This document shows, piece by piece, positions 28,947 through 35,876 of a DNA stretch of 35,876 nucleotides. Position 1 is the first letter of the stretch. The number at the start of each line of letters is the position of its first letter. The notes under the pieces were generated by a model, which made no database searches, had not been told where the DNA came from, and saw only the letters and a list, made by a program, of their open reading frames with translations. Where the stretch lies: positions 1 to 35,876 of IMG/VR virus record IMGVR_UViG_3300048111_000055. The stretch is one strand, 5' to 3'. Made by a program: the position numbers and the translations under genes. Origin of the DNA: a virus.

Positions 28947-29714
28947 TTACCCTGCGAAGAAGATAGGGCCTACATCTTCCTCTTCCCTAAACCTAGTACG
29001 AATCTGTTCAAGTTCATTGTTAGCGTCCTCAAATATAGAACGACCACTGATCTGAACACCCCCAGGCAAGGTCATGCCATCAAACTTTAATAGGTTGGTT
29101 CCCCATTGCCTTTTGATAATTGCGGTTAGATACTCTTTAAGAAACTTGTGATTGAACAGAGAATTGTAATCACCACCAGCAGATTCTTCAGATGGAGTTC
29201 TGATACCATAGACTTCGATAACAATGTGATCGCCTACAGTGAGTTTCTCGGAACTCAAGTAGTAGTATAAACGATTACCTTGTCGGTCAAATGTAGTTTC
29301 GGGCGTACCGCTTAGTTTCATATCAAGTAATGATAGATGTTGTTGCATTTGTTCGTAGTATGCAATGTCACCAGCATAGTTGTTCAAATCGGTGACATCG
29401 TTCAACATCATCTGATACTTGATATCAAAGAAATTTGTTGTTTGTGAAACAGTGTTGATCGGGAACATACGAACAACAGTGGAGATGGATGCATCTCCGA
29501 GATCGATATATCCGTTGTTAACAATGTCTTGAGTGACGGCAAACGACATGTAGTGTCTACGTGAACCATCTGGATGATTCTCACGGAACCACTGAAGTGC
29601 CTCGTCTACACGATCTTCTAGTTGTTCGTCATCGACATTTATTTCAAGAACAGGCGCACCCAAACTACGTAAGCAATAATCTATTAGTTCTTGTCTAGTG
29701 TTAGGACTTGCCAT
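28947..29714 (-). CDS. 13: Neck protein gp13
   Basis: gp13 joins the portal to the tail together with gp14. The 255 aa (T4: 309) show the expected order of features: N-terminal TRQELIDYCLRSLGAP, QLEDRVDEALQWFRENHPDG, the beta part NNGYIDLGDASISTVVRMFP and the C-terminal AIIKRQWGTNLLKFDGMTLPG. The stop is one base from the start of 14. Upstream lies the fibre-like gene, with a gap of 19 bases. Confidence 0.95.
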   Translation of the reverse strand: MASPNTRQELIDYCLRSLGAPVLEINVDDEQLEDRVDEALQWFRENHPDGSRRHYMSFAVTQDIVNNGYIDLGDASISTVVRMFPINTVSQTTNFFDIKYQMMLNDVTDLNNYAGDIAYYEQMQQHLSLLDMKLSGTPETTFDRQGNRLYYYLSSEKLTVGDHIVIEVYGIRTPSEESAGGDYNSLFNHKFLKEYLTAIIKRQWGTNLLKFDGMTLPGGVQISGRSIFEDANNELEQIRTRFREEEDVGPIFFAG

Positions 29715-29733
29715 ATCTCTTCTCTTAAATTAA

Positions 29734-31293
29734 TTAGTATGTTCCACCGTCAATAGCAGTAAGTCTAACTCCGCCAGAGGTAACAGTAAACTGATTAGTT
29801 GATCCACCATCCGATTCAGCAATACCGTCAAACTTAGCAACACCTACCACACTTGTAGTCGCAATATCAACATTAACCGTAAGTGTGTTTGCAGCGTCAT
29901 CGTAAACAGAACCAATACTTTGACCATCTGTAAATAAAGTATTAACACGATCATCAATTGTTTCGGATAGATCATGAATCGTTGCTTCAACGGTTTTGTT
30001 GAATACCCATCTGTCGTTCGATCCATCATATGTAAGAGATGGTGGACTACTGAATGAAGATGAACCAATAATGATACCAGCACCATTAGCTGCTGTTCCA
30101 TCATCTGCACTGTCAGCGAGGGTAAGAACAAGATCATTAATTGTTACTTCAGTACTATTTATTGTTGTTGTAGTACCTTGAACAGTTAAATCACCTAGGA
30201 TAACAACTTCACCCGAATCACCAACAGGGCCTGGATTCAAGAAAAGAGTTGATTCACCAGCGTCAGTTGTACTGATTGTGTTACCATCGATTCGAATATT
30301 GTCAACATCAACTTGAGTAAGTCCTGCCAGTGTGGTAGAGGTCGCACCAAGATCGATTTCGGTAGTACCGATTGTTAGACTGTCGTTCGCAAGTTTAACG
30401 TTGGTAACACCGCCGTCTTTAATACGGAGTACATCTGAGTTTGTCTCAATAGTAGCATCATCTACACCTACAGCGAGAGATACAGAAGCACCAAGAGCTA
30501 CACTGCCACCGCCACTCAGACCATCGCCCGCAGTAACGGTTACTGCACTATTTGCGAGTTTGCCGTTTGCGATAGAACCAGCAAGTTGATCATTGGTGAT
30601 CGTACCACTCAGAGATGAAGTTGGGTAACTAGTCGCATTTGTTAAGTCAAATGCTGGTTGAGCAACGGAGTCACCCAATGAAACACTTACACCGCCATAC
30701 TTAACTGCTGTATTAGTCAAGTTATAAGTTACTGTATCATTAGTGACAGCAGATGTTAGTCCAGTACCGCCAGCGAAGGTTAGATTAGTACCAGTAGTAT
30801 ATTTGTCAGAGTCGGCTGCATCATCCACCAGTGTGATGACCATAGACAGTGCGCCTGTCTGAGCGTCAACATATTCTTTGGTGGTTAATGAGTTAGTACC
30901 AAACCCAGTTCGGTCTTTGTATCCTACTGGAACGGTTACTGTTGCTGTACCGTTTGGTGAAAGAGCTAATCCTACATTAGTATCGGTCACACTGATAGTG
31001 TTACCGTTAAATCTTAGACTATCAACATTCCACGAGTCAACTTTAGAATTAGCATCTAGAACAACTGCTTTTCCGTTTGCTATTTGACCAGCAGTTGCAC
31101 TCAATAAGTCAGTGTAATACTTACCACCGATGGCACTTATATTTGCAGCTTCACCGTTACCATTTTCAGATCCCCAACCGATAAATAATTTACCGCCAGT
31201 GGTTCCTTCCCAAGAATATGCCAGTTCACCAGCGCCAAGAGTGGATGGGGATACCGCAACTCCTGATCGTTTAATTTTAATCTCAGTTGCCAC
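29734..31293 (-). CDS. Fibre-like virion protein with Mtd-like N-terminus (copy 1)
   Basis: This 519-aa beta-rich protein contains almost no Cys or Trp after the start and many Gly, Thr, Ser, Asn and Val. The N-terminus (TEIKIKRSGVAVSPSTLGAGELAYSWEG...GKLFIGWG) follows the fold of the major-tropism-determinant N-terminal module ('I-K-R-x...L-G-E-L/I-A...K-L-x-I-G') used for attachment of fibres to the virion. The middle has repeated strand-turn units (SIANGKLANSAVTVTAGDGLSGG; GNTISVTDTN and GNTISTTDAG are near-repeats). It starts at GTG 31293, which overlaps the stop of the gene before it, with GGAGG 9 bases upstream. It could be a head or tail fibre; its place next to neck genes 13-14 suggests neck whiskers or head fibres. 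Confidence 0.72.
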   Translation of the reverse strand: MATEIKIKRSGVAVSPSTLGAGELAYSWEGTTGGKLFIGWGSENGNGEAANISAIGGKYYTDLLSATAGQIANGKAVVLDANSKVDSWNVDSLRFNGNTISVTDTNVGLALSPNGTATVTVPVGYKDRTGFGTNSLTTKEYVDAQTGALSMVITLVDDAADSDKYTTGTNLTFAGGTGLTSAVTNDTVTYNLTNTAVKYGGVSVSLGDSVAQPAFDLTNATSYPTSSLSGTITNDQLAGSIANGKLANSAVTVTAGDGLSGGGSVALGASVSLAVGVDDATIETNSDVLRIKDGGVTNVKLANDSLTIGTTEIDLGATSTTLAGLTQVDVDNIRIDGNTISTTDAGESTLFLNPGPVGDSGEVVILGDLTVQGTTTTINSTEVTINDLVLTLADSADDGTAANGAGIIIGSSSFSSPPSLTYDGSNDRWVFNKTVEATIHDLSETIDDRVNTLFTDGQSIGSVYDDAANTLTVNVDIATTSVVGVAKFDGIAESDGGSTNQFTVTSGGVRLTAIDGGTY

Positions 31294-31550
31294 TAAAAGT
31301 TTCCTCCGTTAATGAACTGTTTTTCTAATGTTTTCGTTGCTTCGAAATTCTCTGAAGATGCATTGTAAACCAATACACTTCCGTCTTGTTTTGTGGTAGT
31401 GTCAACCCCTATTATATTGTTGATGTCGCCCGAAGATGTCCGAACATTGCTCACAGGTCTCCCGACTTTAAATGAGAATACTTTGGTTCCACCGCCAACC
31501 TTTACTTCGGTTACGGTATTCCCTCTACCTGTTCTTACATCTAGTGCCAC
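31293..31550 (-). CDS. Small virion-associated-type protein, 85 aa
   Basis: The gene is short with a GTG start at 31550 (MALDVRTGRGN...) and is coupled to the fibre-like gene by the TAGTG overlap. The sequence has a Gly/Val-rich beta pattern (TVTEVKVGGGTKVFSFKVGRP), then TTTKQDGSVLVYNASSENFE, similar to the strand-turn repeat units of phage fibre and attachment proteins. I do not recognise a function. Conserved packing between two structural genes suggests an adaptor or chaperone for the fibre, by inference. Confidence 0.65.
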   Translation of the reverse strand: MALDVRTGRGNTVTEVKVGGGTKVFSFKVGRPVSNVRTSSGDINNIIGVDTTTKQDGSVLVYNASSENFEATKTLEKQFINGGNF

Positions 31551-31555
31551 TTTAT

Positions 31556-31912
31556 TTACCTAGTTACAGATGGGTTTACTTTTATTTTACCTTCTAGAAT
31601 ACGTTCTATAATCGTAACGCCATTTTCATCATTAAACGACAACTCAACATCATACACATATCTTCCCGAAGTATTCAATGCATCAGTCTGAATATTAGTT
31701 AAAGCGAGAATAACTATACCATTACTTTTAGGATCTTGAATAGTACAAGTAAATTCTACAGTATCATCTGCACCTGAGTTATAATTCCTCTTCATCTTAG
31801 AAGCGACTGTGTAACCAGTGAGGTCTTTTACGGAACCATCAGCTTCCTTTAGATGCATTTCAATTGCAACATCAGCGCCTTGATCGATTGAAAAGTCTTC
31901 GTAATTTGCCAT
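31556..31912 (-). CDS. Beta-sandwich virion-type protein, 118 aa
   Basis: The sequence shows alternating strands of an immunoglobulin-like or BppU-like beta-sandwich: FSIDQGADVAIEMHLKEADG at the start, the motif 'DLTGYTVASKMKR' and a final strand pair YVYDVELSFNDENGVTI, EGKIKV. The combination of strand, 'D-L-T-G', and Y-x-Y-D-V-E is known from upper baseplate and fibre-base proteins of tailed phages. It follows a late promoter by 33 bases, with TAGG before ATG 31912. It heads the unit that continues into the 85-aa gene, the fibre and 13-17. Confidence 0.65.
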   Translation of the reverse strand: MANYEDFSIDQGADVAIEMHLKEADGSVKDLTGYTVASKMKRNYNSGADDTVEFTCTIQDPKSNGIVILALTNIQTDALNTSGRYVYDVELSFNDENGVTIIERILEGKIKVNPSVTR

Positions 31913-31944
31913 AAACCTATTCTAAAAAGTAGTTTTCTTTGTTT

Positions 31945-31952
31945 TATTTATA
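31945..31952 (-). promoter_or_regulatory. T4-type late promoter at the head of the neck/terminase cluster
   Basis: An exact TATAAATA on the minus strand, 33 bases upstream of ATG 31912. The genes from here to 17 (31912 to 24111) have gaps of at most 19 bases, so this promoter may drive a polycistronic unit of about 8 kb. Confidence 0.8.
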
Positions 31953-31965
31953 AGAATTGCAACCT

Positions 31966-32694
31966 TTATTTAGAACTAATTTCGGTTAATAAGTCTTCTC
32001 GGAAATCCTTACTTACCTCCCTACGATCATAGATGTAAGAAATTGTGTGTCGCCAACACTTAGTTTTAGCTGCATGGTACATTAATTTTTCTGGTTCTCC
32101 GTAATGACCAAAGTATCCTGCTTTGAGTGACCATCCTGGCTTATCTTGCATATACACAACCTCTTTCTTTTCAATGTCCCAGTATTTGAAATATCCCTCT
32201 CCAGTTTCACTCCACGTAAAGATAAGATTCCAAGCAGCTGCATTAGCGTTATTATGCCATGCGATATAACCCCCAGGCGGATAAACCGCATGTAGTGCAT
32301 TATTCCTACAACCTAGGATATCCATTATACCAAGGTTAGTGCTGGATATATTTTTATACGCAAATTCTCTATATTTTATTTTTTCTGATGTCAATTTATA
32401 AGATGGGGAACGGTTTTTATCCAGAAAAATCGGTTTTTCTTTTTGATTAAATCTCAATTCATAACCATGTATAGTTTCAGGAAAACCATCATGTTTACGT
32501 CCCATAGAGATAATATCATGTAAATATTCATCACTAACAAATTTATCGTCTGGATCTGCGTTTCCTGTAAGCATTGCGTTTTCTTTGAAACTATGAATAT
32601 CTGAAGTGCGTGTAAGCAACGATTGATTTAAAACTTCTAAAAGTTCTTCGTTTTCTACAGGTATAACTCGCATTCTATCATTATTTTCAATCAT
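31966..32694 (-). CDS. 2OG-Fe(II) oxygenase-like protein with HxN motif (copy 2)
   Basis: This 242-aa protein is a paralogue of the gene at 12705-13346. It has the same segments: YPPGGYIAWHNNAN (H147, N149), NLIFTWSETGEGYFKYWD, GWSLKAGYFGHYG and distal H207 plus R215 in YHAAKTKCWRHT. The N-terminal 100 residues differ between the copies. As in the first copy the expected Asp of the H-x-D motif is Asn. Whether it is an active oxygenase is not clear. ATG 32694 overlaps the stop of the glycosyltransferase gene (TAATG), so the two are translated together and may act on the same substrate, for example a virion surface sugar. Confidence 0.72.
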   Translation of the reverse strand: MIENNDRMRVIPVENEELLEVLNQSLLTRTSDIHSFKENAMLTGNADPDDKFVSDEYLHDIISMGRKHDGFPETIHGYELRFNQKEKPIFLDKNRSPSYKLTSEKIKYREFAYKNISSTNLGIMDILGCRNNALHAVYPPGGYIAWHNNANAAAWNLIFTWSETGEGYFKYWDIEKKEVVYMQDKPGWSLKAGYFGHYGEPEKLMYHAAKTKCWRHTISYIYDRREVSKDFREDLLTEISSK

Positions 32695-33464
32695 TATTTT
32701 TTCTTGCCTTTATCATCATTTGAATTAAAAAAATGAAAATCTTTTTTAATACCACAAGAATAATGTCTTAACACTACTGGATTCTCTGGACGTGTTATTT
32801 CCCAGTTCCAAGCGTTGTAGTAGTTCCAACGCATGTCATCATCAAATATACCGACTTTTAAATCTTTATATTTGGATTCTTTCTTTGTCAACCACCAGAG
32901 AGAGAACTGATCCCAAGCTTGAAGGGATTTTGCATATCCTTCTGGCCACCATTCTTTATCCATTTGTTTTTTGGTAAGTTCCCACCATTCATTTATAAAT
33001 TCACGAACAATGGGTTTAGTCATATCGTAAAGACAAACACCCCCACAGAGATCAAAATGAGTTCTTCCCTCATCGGGTGTATCAAAGTCATATTCAGCGT
33101 AAATATAATCTCTTTCTGGTGTGAGCGCAGAAAAAACGACATCGTGGTCTTTCATTTCATCCCAGATTGTAATAATGTCTTCATGTTCACATTGCATATC
33201 TGCATCAATATACATTGTGATGTCGTAAGGAGATTGAGCCATGCCCCATAGTTTGGCACGGTAGTGATCATCACAAATTATAATATTGTCAGCTAATTCT
33301 CTACCGTAATCATCGATCATCCACTCTTCACACACCAATGTAACATTGGCGTCCTCGTAGTAGTCTCTAATAGAATCTATTAGGTTGGTAGCGTAGATGT
33401 AAAAAGATCTCTTGCGAGAAGCAACAACTAAAAAACCTTTACTTTTTTGTTTCTTCTTCGGCAC
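32694..33464 (-). CDS. Glycosyltransferase, GT-A fold with DxD motif
   Basis: This 256-aa protein has the layout of GT8-like nucleotide-sugar transferases: N-terminal strand FLVVASRKRSFYIYATNLIDS, the metal/nucleotide-sugar motif D87-A-D89 in MYIDADMQCE, the acceptor-side segment FDLCGGVCLYDM and the acidic pair in AWDQFSLWWL. The start is taken as GTG 33464 because GAGGAG lies 7 bases before it; ATG 33479 and TTG 33485 are in frame but lie within the gene before. It may glycosylate virion, cell-surface or DNA targets; the target is not visible. No membrane segment. Confidence 0.8.
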   Translation of the reverse strand: MPKKKQKSKGFLVVASRKRSFYIYATNLIDSIRDYYEDANVTLVCEEWMIDDYGRELADNIIICDDHYRAKLWGMAQSPYDITMYIDADMQCEHEDIITIWDEMKDHDVVFSALTPERDYIYAEYDFDTPDEGRTHFDLCGGVCLYDMTKPIVREFINEWWELTKKQMDKEWWPEGYAKSLQAWDQFSLWWLTKKESKYKDLKVGIFDDDMRWNYYNAWNWEITRPENPVVLRHYSCGIKKDFHFFNSNDDKGKKK

Positions 33465-33921
33465 TCTCTTTCTCCTCATTAGCAATGTATTCTTGAAGAA
33501 TCATCATTGCATATAGATCAACTTCAACTTTGCTTTTAGCACGTCTAAGTTTTGCCTTGAGTTTTCTATTTTTACATTTTTTTATTTCTTCAACTTCAAA
33601 GGCTTCCATTTTATACCCAAAAAGTTTCTCTAACGCACGTGCCTTTTCGTGTTCAATGTCACGAATTTTTTTCTCTTCTTTTTCGGCTTTCTTTCTTGTT
33701 AGACGTTCTTCGGTGTTTTTGGTGATAAGGTCTTCGCCTAGAACTTCAATAAGTTCTTCAAAATCCGAATTTAAATTCCCCGACTTGGTGAATTTTTTAA
33801 GTCGCATTACCTGTTCGACTTTTTTATCTTCATCGTCAATGATTTGCAAAATGCAAGTCACGTCATCTTTGGTATCTGGTGCTTCCCAAAAAGCATTATC
33901 TAACCATTTTCTACTACTCAT
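33439..33921 (-). CDS. Charged coiled-coil protein, 160 aa
   Basis: The protein begins with SRKWLDNAFWEAPDTKDDV and becomes strongly charged after residue 45, with Lys/Glu-rich helices (TRKKAEKEEKKIRDIEHEKA, about residues 75-105) and a basic patch (KKCKNRKLKAKLRRAKSK). The last third has an Ile/Leu-rich helix and acidic tail (ANEEKESAEEETKK). ATG 33921 has AGGAG 6 bases upstream. I recall proteins of this type in marine T4-like genomes without assigned role; a scaffold or assembly chaperone would fit the neighbours, but that is inference. Confidence 0.7.
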   Translation of the reverse strand: MSSRKWLDNAFWEAPDTKDDVTCILQIIDDEDKKVEQVMRLKKFTKSGNLNSDFEELIEVLGEDLITKNTEERLTRKKAEKEEKKIRDIEHEKARALEKLFGYKMEAFEVEEIKKCKNRKLKAKLRRAKSKVEVDLYAMMILQEYIANEEKESAEEETKK

Positions 33922-33971
33922 CTCAATCTCCTAATTGTTTAATGATGATATTATATGTATGTAGTCTTTAA

Positions 33972-34187
33972 CTAAAGAGGGTCTCCATGAGTGTCTCTGA
34001 TCCACTCATTGTCCGTACTCAGATGTTGTACGAAAAAATGGACAATTGTAGAATCTCCTCTTTTACTTTCTCTTAAAGTTTCAAATTCAACCATAGCGTC
34101 TGACCAACCTGTTTCTATTCTTAGATGTATGGTATCTTCTTGTTCCGAAGTTTCTAAATTTAATGAAGTGTATCCTATTTCTATCAT
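33972..34187 (-). CDS. Hypothetical protein, 71 aa
   Basis: ATG 34187 overlaps the stop of the fibre-like gene (ATGA). The chain is acidic and strand-rich (MIEIGYTSLNLETSEQEDTIH, RIETGWSDAMVEFETLRESK, VHFFVQHLSTDNEW), suggestive of a small alpha/beta or beta fold. I do not recognise the family. Direct coupling to a fibre gene makes a fibre chaperone or cap a possible role, but nothing in the sequence proves it. Confidence 0.6.
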   Translation of the reverse strand: MIEIGYTSLNLETSEQEDTIHLRIETGWSDAMVEFETLRESKRGDSTIVHFFVQHLSTDNEWIRDTHGDPL

Positions 34188-35743
34188 GATGGGTCTTTAC
34201 ATCCTATTAACATTATTGTGCCGTCAAGAGCTGTTATTTTGTCGGTGCCTGATAAACTAGTTGGTTGGGTTGTATAGTATTTAAATTGAATCCTTACTTC
34301 ACGATTTAAACTTGTCTTAGGGAACACTACCTTATGCCTTATTTGATCCATAAAATGAGATAAAGGTTGTATCGTGTGTTTTCTTACATAAGCAAAATTA
34401 AGCGCCCTCATTTCTGTATGCCAGAGACCAGAACCTATAAATCCTGTAACATTGTAATAACAATCAAAACTTGTAGTTTGTCCAGCAGAAAGATTGGTGG
34501 CACCACCAAAATTATTATAATGAAACATACTGGATACTCTTATATAAGTTTTATCTTCTGATGCTACATAATAAATATTCGAAGAGTAGAAAGGGTATGA
34601 AGCTCCACTAGCGCTATTCCCAAACTTACCTAAACCAACCATTAATACATCTCGCAGATCTCCGCTGAATCTCCACAAGCCGGTGAACTGTGCTGGAGAA
34701 CTTACAAATGTCCCTGGCCCTATATTAACAGACTCAGTAGATGTCCCTTTTGATTTTAGTTGTATACCCACATTATAATCAGTAATCAGTCTGCTCGAAC
34801 TAGAAGTACTTTGGACAATATAGTTCATATTAAAATCTAATATTGCTCTTTTTGGCCCAGCTGCTGGTTGAGGTATATAAAGCTCATGAATAATGTTTGT
34901 TCCACTGGTGCTAGCAATATTGAAGTTATCGCTGGAGGCACCTTTACCATTAACTTGAAAATTGTAAACCTCTGTAGCTCCATCTCCATCTGTGGGTTGA
35001 TCTAACGTTACTGCATTTTTAAGTGTTATTTTGTGTGGGATGCCACTACCATTAATGCCTGAACCTATATTAATATTTTGAGTTGATGTAGCATTTATGT
35101 TTGTAGTACCGATATTAATATTACTAGTACCACCAGTAGCTATATTGCCCCCAATATCGATTGTTTTGGTTTGCGACCCAGAAGTAGTACCAGAACCTAA
35201 AGAAACTGAATAAGTTGAAACACCTCTGCCGATATTTATGTCACCTGAACTTGTTGTTGATCCTAAATTGATATCTCCAAAAAAGTTATCAACTGTAAGA
35301 CCACCTGTAATATCAGTAGTACCATAGGTGGTTCCAATATTTATTAAAGTATTAGTAGTTGCAGGGCCGCCTTCTCTCCCAATATTAATTGTTTGAACCG
35401 CATTTCCTGCTAATGTGCCGCCAGCAATGTTAATTGTATTTGAATCCTGACTTTTACCAACAGTGATAGTACCTGTTGTATTAGTAGAACCTAGAGAGAT
35501 AGTATCTGATGCGGTAGACGGAGATACTTCTAGTTTTCCGTTTATCTGAGCGGAATCGTTGACGAGCAAAGCGTCAACATCTGCGTTGGTCAGATTTGAT
35601 CCGACTTCGAATATATCATTACCACCACGAGAGTAAAGAACTCCATCTGCGGTGTTGAGGGCTAGTTCGCCTTCTACGATATTGTTGGTGTCAGGAGCAT
35701 TACCAGACGTATTGCTCCGTTTGATTTTAATGGTGGATGACAT
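34184..35743 (-). CDS. Fibre-like virion protein with beta-helix repeats (copy 2)
   Basis: This 519-aa protein has an Mtd-like N-terminus (STIKIKRSNTSGNAPDTNNI, then EGELALNTADGVLYSRGG) that matches the start of the fibre at 29734-31293. Residues about 80-225 are short beta-helical repeats with the signature I-N-I-G/S-L-G: TISLGSTNTTGTITVG, QTINIGREGG, TLINIGTTYG, DINLGSTT, NINIGTTN, QNINIGSGI. The C-terminal 250 residues are a different, globular, Tyr/Phe-rich part (YSSNIYYVASEDKTYIRVSS) likely to carry the receptor-binding tip. The protein has the same length as its relative, although only the attachment module is alike. ATG 35743 has AGAGG upstream. Confidence 0.75.
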   Translation of the reverse strand: MSSTIKIKRSNTSGNAPDTNNIVEGELALNTADGVLYSRGGNDIFEVGSNLTNADVDALLVNDSAQINGKLEVSPSTASDTISLGSTNTTGTITVGKSQDSNTINIAGGTLAGNAVQTINIGREGGPATTNTLINIGTTYGTTDITGGLTVDNFFGDINLGSTTSSGDINIGRGVSTYSVSLGSGTTSGSQTKTIDIGGNIATGGTSNINIGTTNINATSTQNINIGSGINGSGIPHKITLKNAVTLDQPTDGDGATEVYNFQVNGKGASSDNFNIASTSGTNIIHELYIPQPAAGPKRAILDFNMNYIVQSTSSSSRLITDYNVGIQLKSKGTSTESVNIGPGTFVSSPAQFTGLWRFSGDLRDVLMVGLGKFGNSASGASYPFYSSNIYYVASEDKTYIRVSSMFHYNNFGGATNLSAGQTTSFDCYYNVTGFIGSGLWHTEMRALNFAYVRKHTIQPLSHFMDQIRHKVVFPKTSLNREVRIQFKYYTTQPTSLSGTDKITALDGTIMLIGCKDPS

Positions 35744-35767
35744 ATGTACCTCTGTTTGTTCAATCTC

Positions 35768-35775
35768 TATTTAGA
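35768..35775 (-). promoter_or_regulatory. Possible late promoter with one mismatch, upstream of the second fibre gene
   Basis: On the minus strand TCTAAATA (one base different from TATAAATA) lies 25 bases before ATG 35743, the usual distance in this window (24-33). The remaining sequence to the right edge (35776-35876) shows no gene, hairpin or other promoter that I can support. Confidence 0.4.
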
Positions 35776-35876
35776 GTTTATTTAAATCTTATCTTCCCTG
35801 TATATACAAGGTTTGCGATAGATAAAATCTTACTTATGTTGTTCTTACATATAATGTATACGTTTGTATATTTTCG

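Noticed and set aside
34900-35500. Regular short repeats in the second fibre gene as a CRISPR or direct-repeat array
   Set aside because: The repeats are only conserved as protein motifs (I-N-I-G) in one long frame, not as DNA repeats with unique spacers.

Overview
The window is part of the genome of a T4-like (contractile-tail) marine-type myophage. The evidence is a nearly complete set of T4 core gene homologues: clamp and clamp loader (45, 44, 62), RegA, the recombination nuclease 46/47, late sigma factor 55, UvsW, UvsY, capsid genes 67/68/21/22/23 with portal 20, tail genes 18/19, terminase 16/17 and neck genes 13/14/15. Small Hsp20, dCMP deaminase, a cytidylyltransferase-like enzyme, 2OG-Fe(II) oxygenase-like proteins and short conserved-looking ORFs give it the flavour of cyanophage, pelagiphage and other 'exo-T-even' marine phages. 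No photosynthesis gene is present in this window and the host cannot be read from the sequence.

Layout. Positions 1-4.2 kb (all minus) hold a truncated glycosyltransferase-like gene, a 37-aa membrane peptide, Hsp20, a JmjC/cupin-like oxygenase, RegA, gp62, dCMP deaminase, two small ORFs and gp44. Positions 4.3-10.5 kb (minus) hold the replication/recombination block: a membrane-anchored SAP-like protein, gp45, gp46, several small ORFs, gp47, gp55, a nucleotidyltransferase and an unknown protein. Genes 44, 45, 46, 47 and 55 each have their own near-consensus sigma70-type promoter (TTGACA/T, 17-18 bp spacer, TATAAT). Positions 10.5-13.9 kb (minus) hold a UvsW-glutaredoxin-UvsY-oxygenase-tail-tube-like operon behind a T4-type late promoter (TATAAATA).

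Positions 13.9-16.3 kb form the only plus-strand island: a DUF4338/DruA-like gene, a ParB-like gene and a tRNA-Gly, with two consensus promoters and a TTCG-loop terminator. Positions 16.3-29.7 kb (minus) hold the virion module in reverse T4 order (13-14-15-16-17-18-19-20-67-68-21-22-23 in the direction of transcription). Positions 29.7-35.9 kb (minus) hold two fibre-like proteins with Mtd-like N-termini, small virion-like proteins, a second copy of the HxN oxygenase-like protein and a glycosyltransferase with a DxD motif.

Regulation can largely be read from the sequence. Early/middle replication genes carry host-type sigma70 promoters. The phage makes its own late sigma factor (gp55), and five exact TATAAATA late promoters sit just upstream of Hsp20, the tail-tube-like/UvsY/UvsW operon, the 68/21/22/23 capsid cluster, tail sheath 18 and a small virion-like gene. 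Hairpin terminators follow the capsid gene, the tail-tube gene, the tRNA and the 37-aa peptide gene.

The points most worth following are the DruA-like/ParB-like island, the neck protein gp14 enlarged by a LamG-like plus a cupredoxin-like domain with a full set of copper ligands, the duplicated oxygenase-like family with an Asn in the metal-binding motif, a consensus plus-strand promoter with no ORF behind it, and a tRNA-Gly with an unusual position 33.
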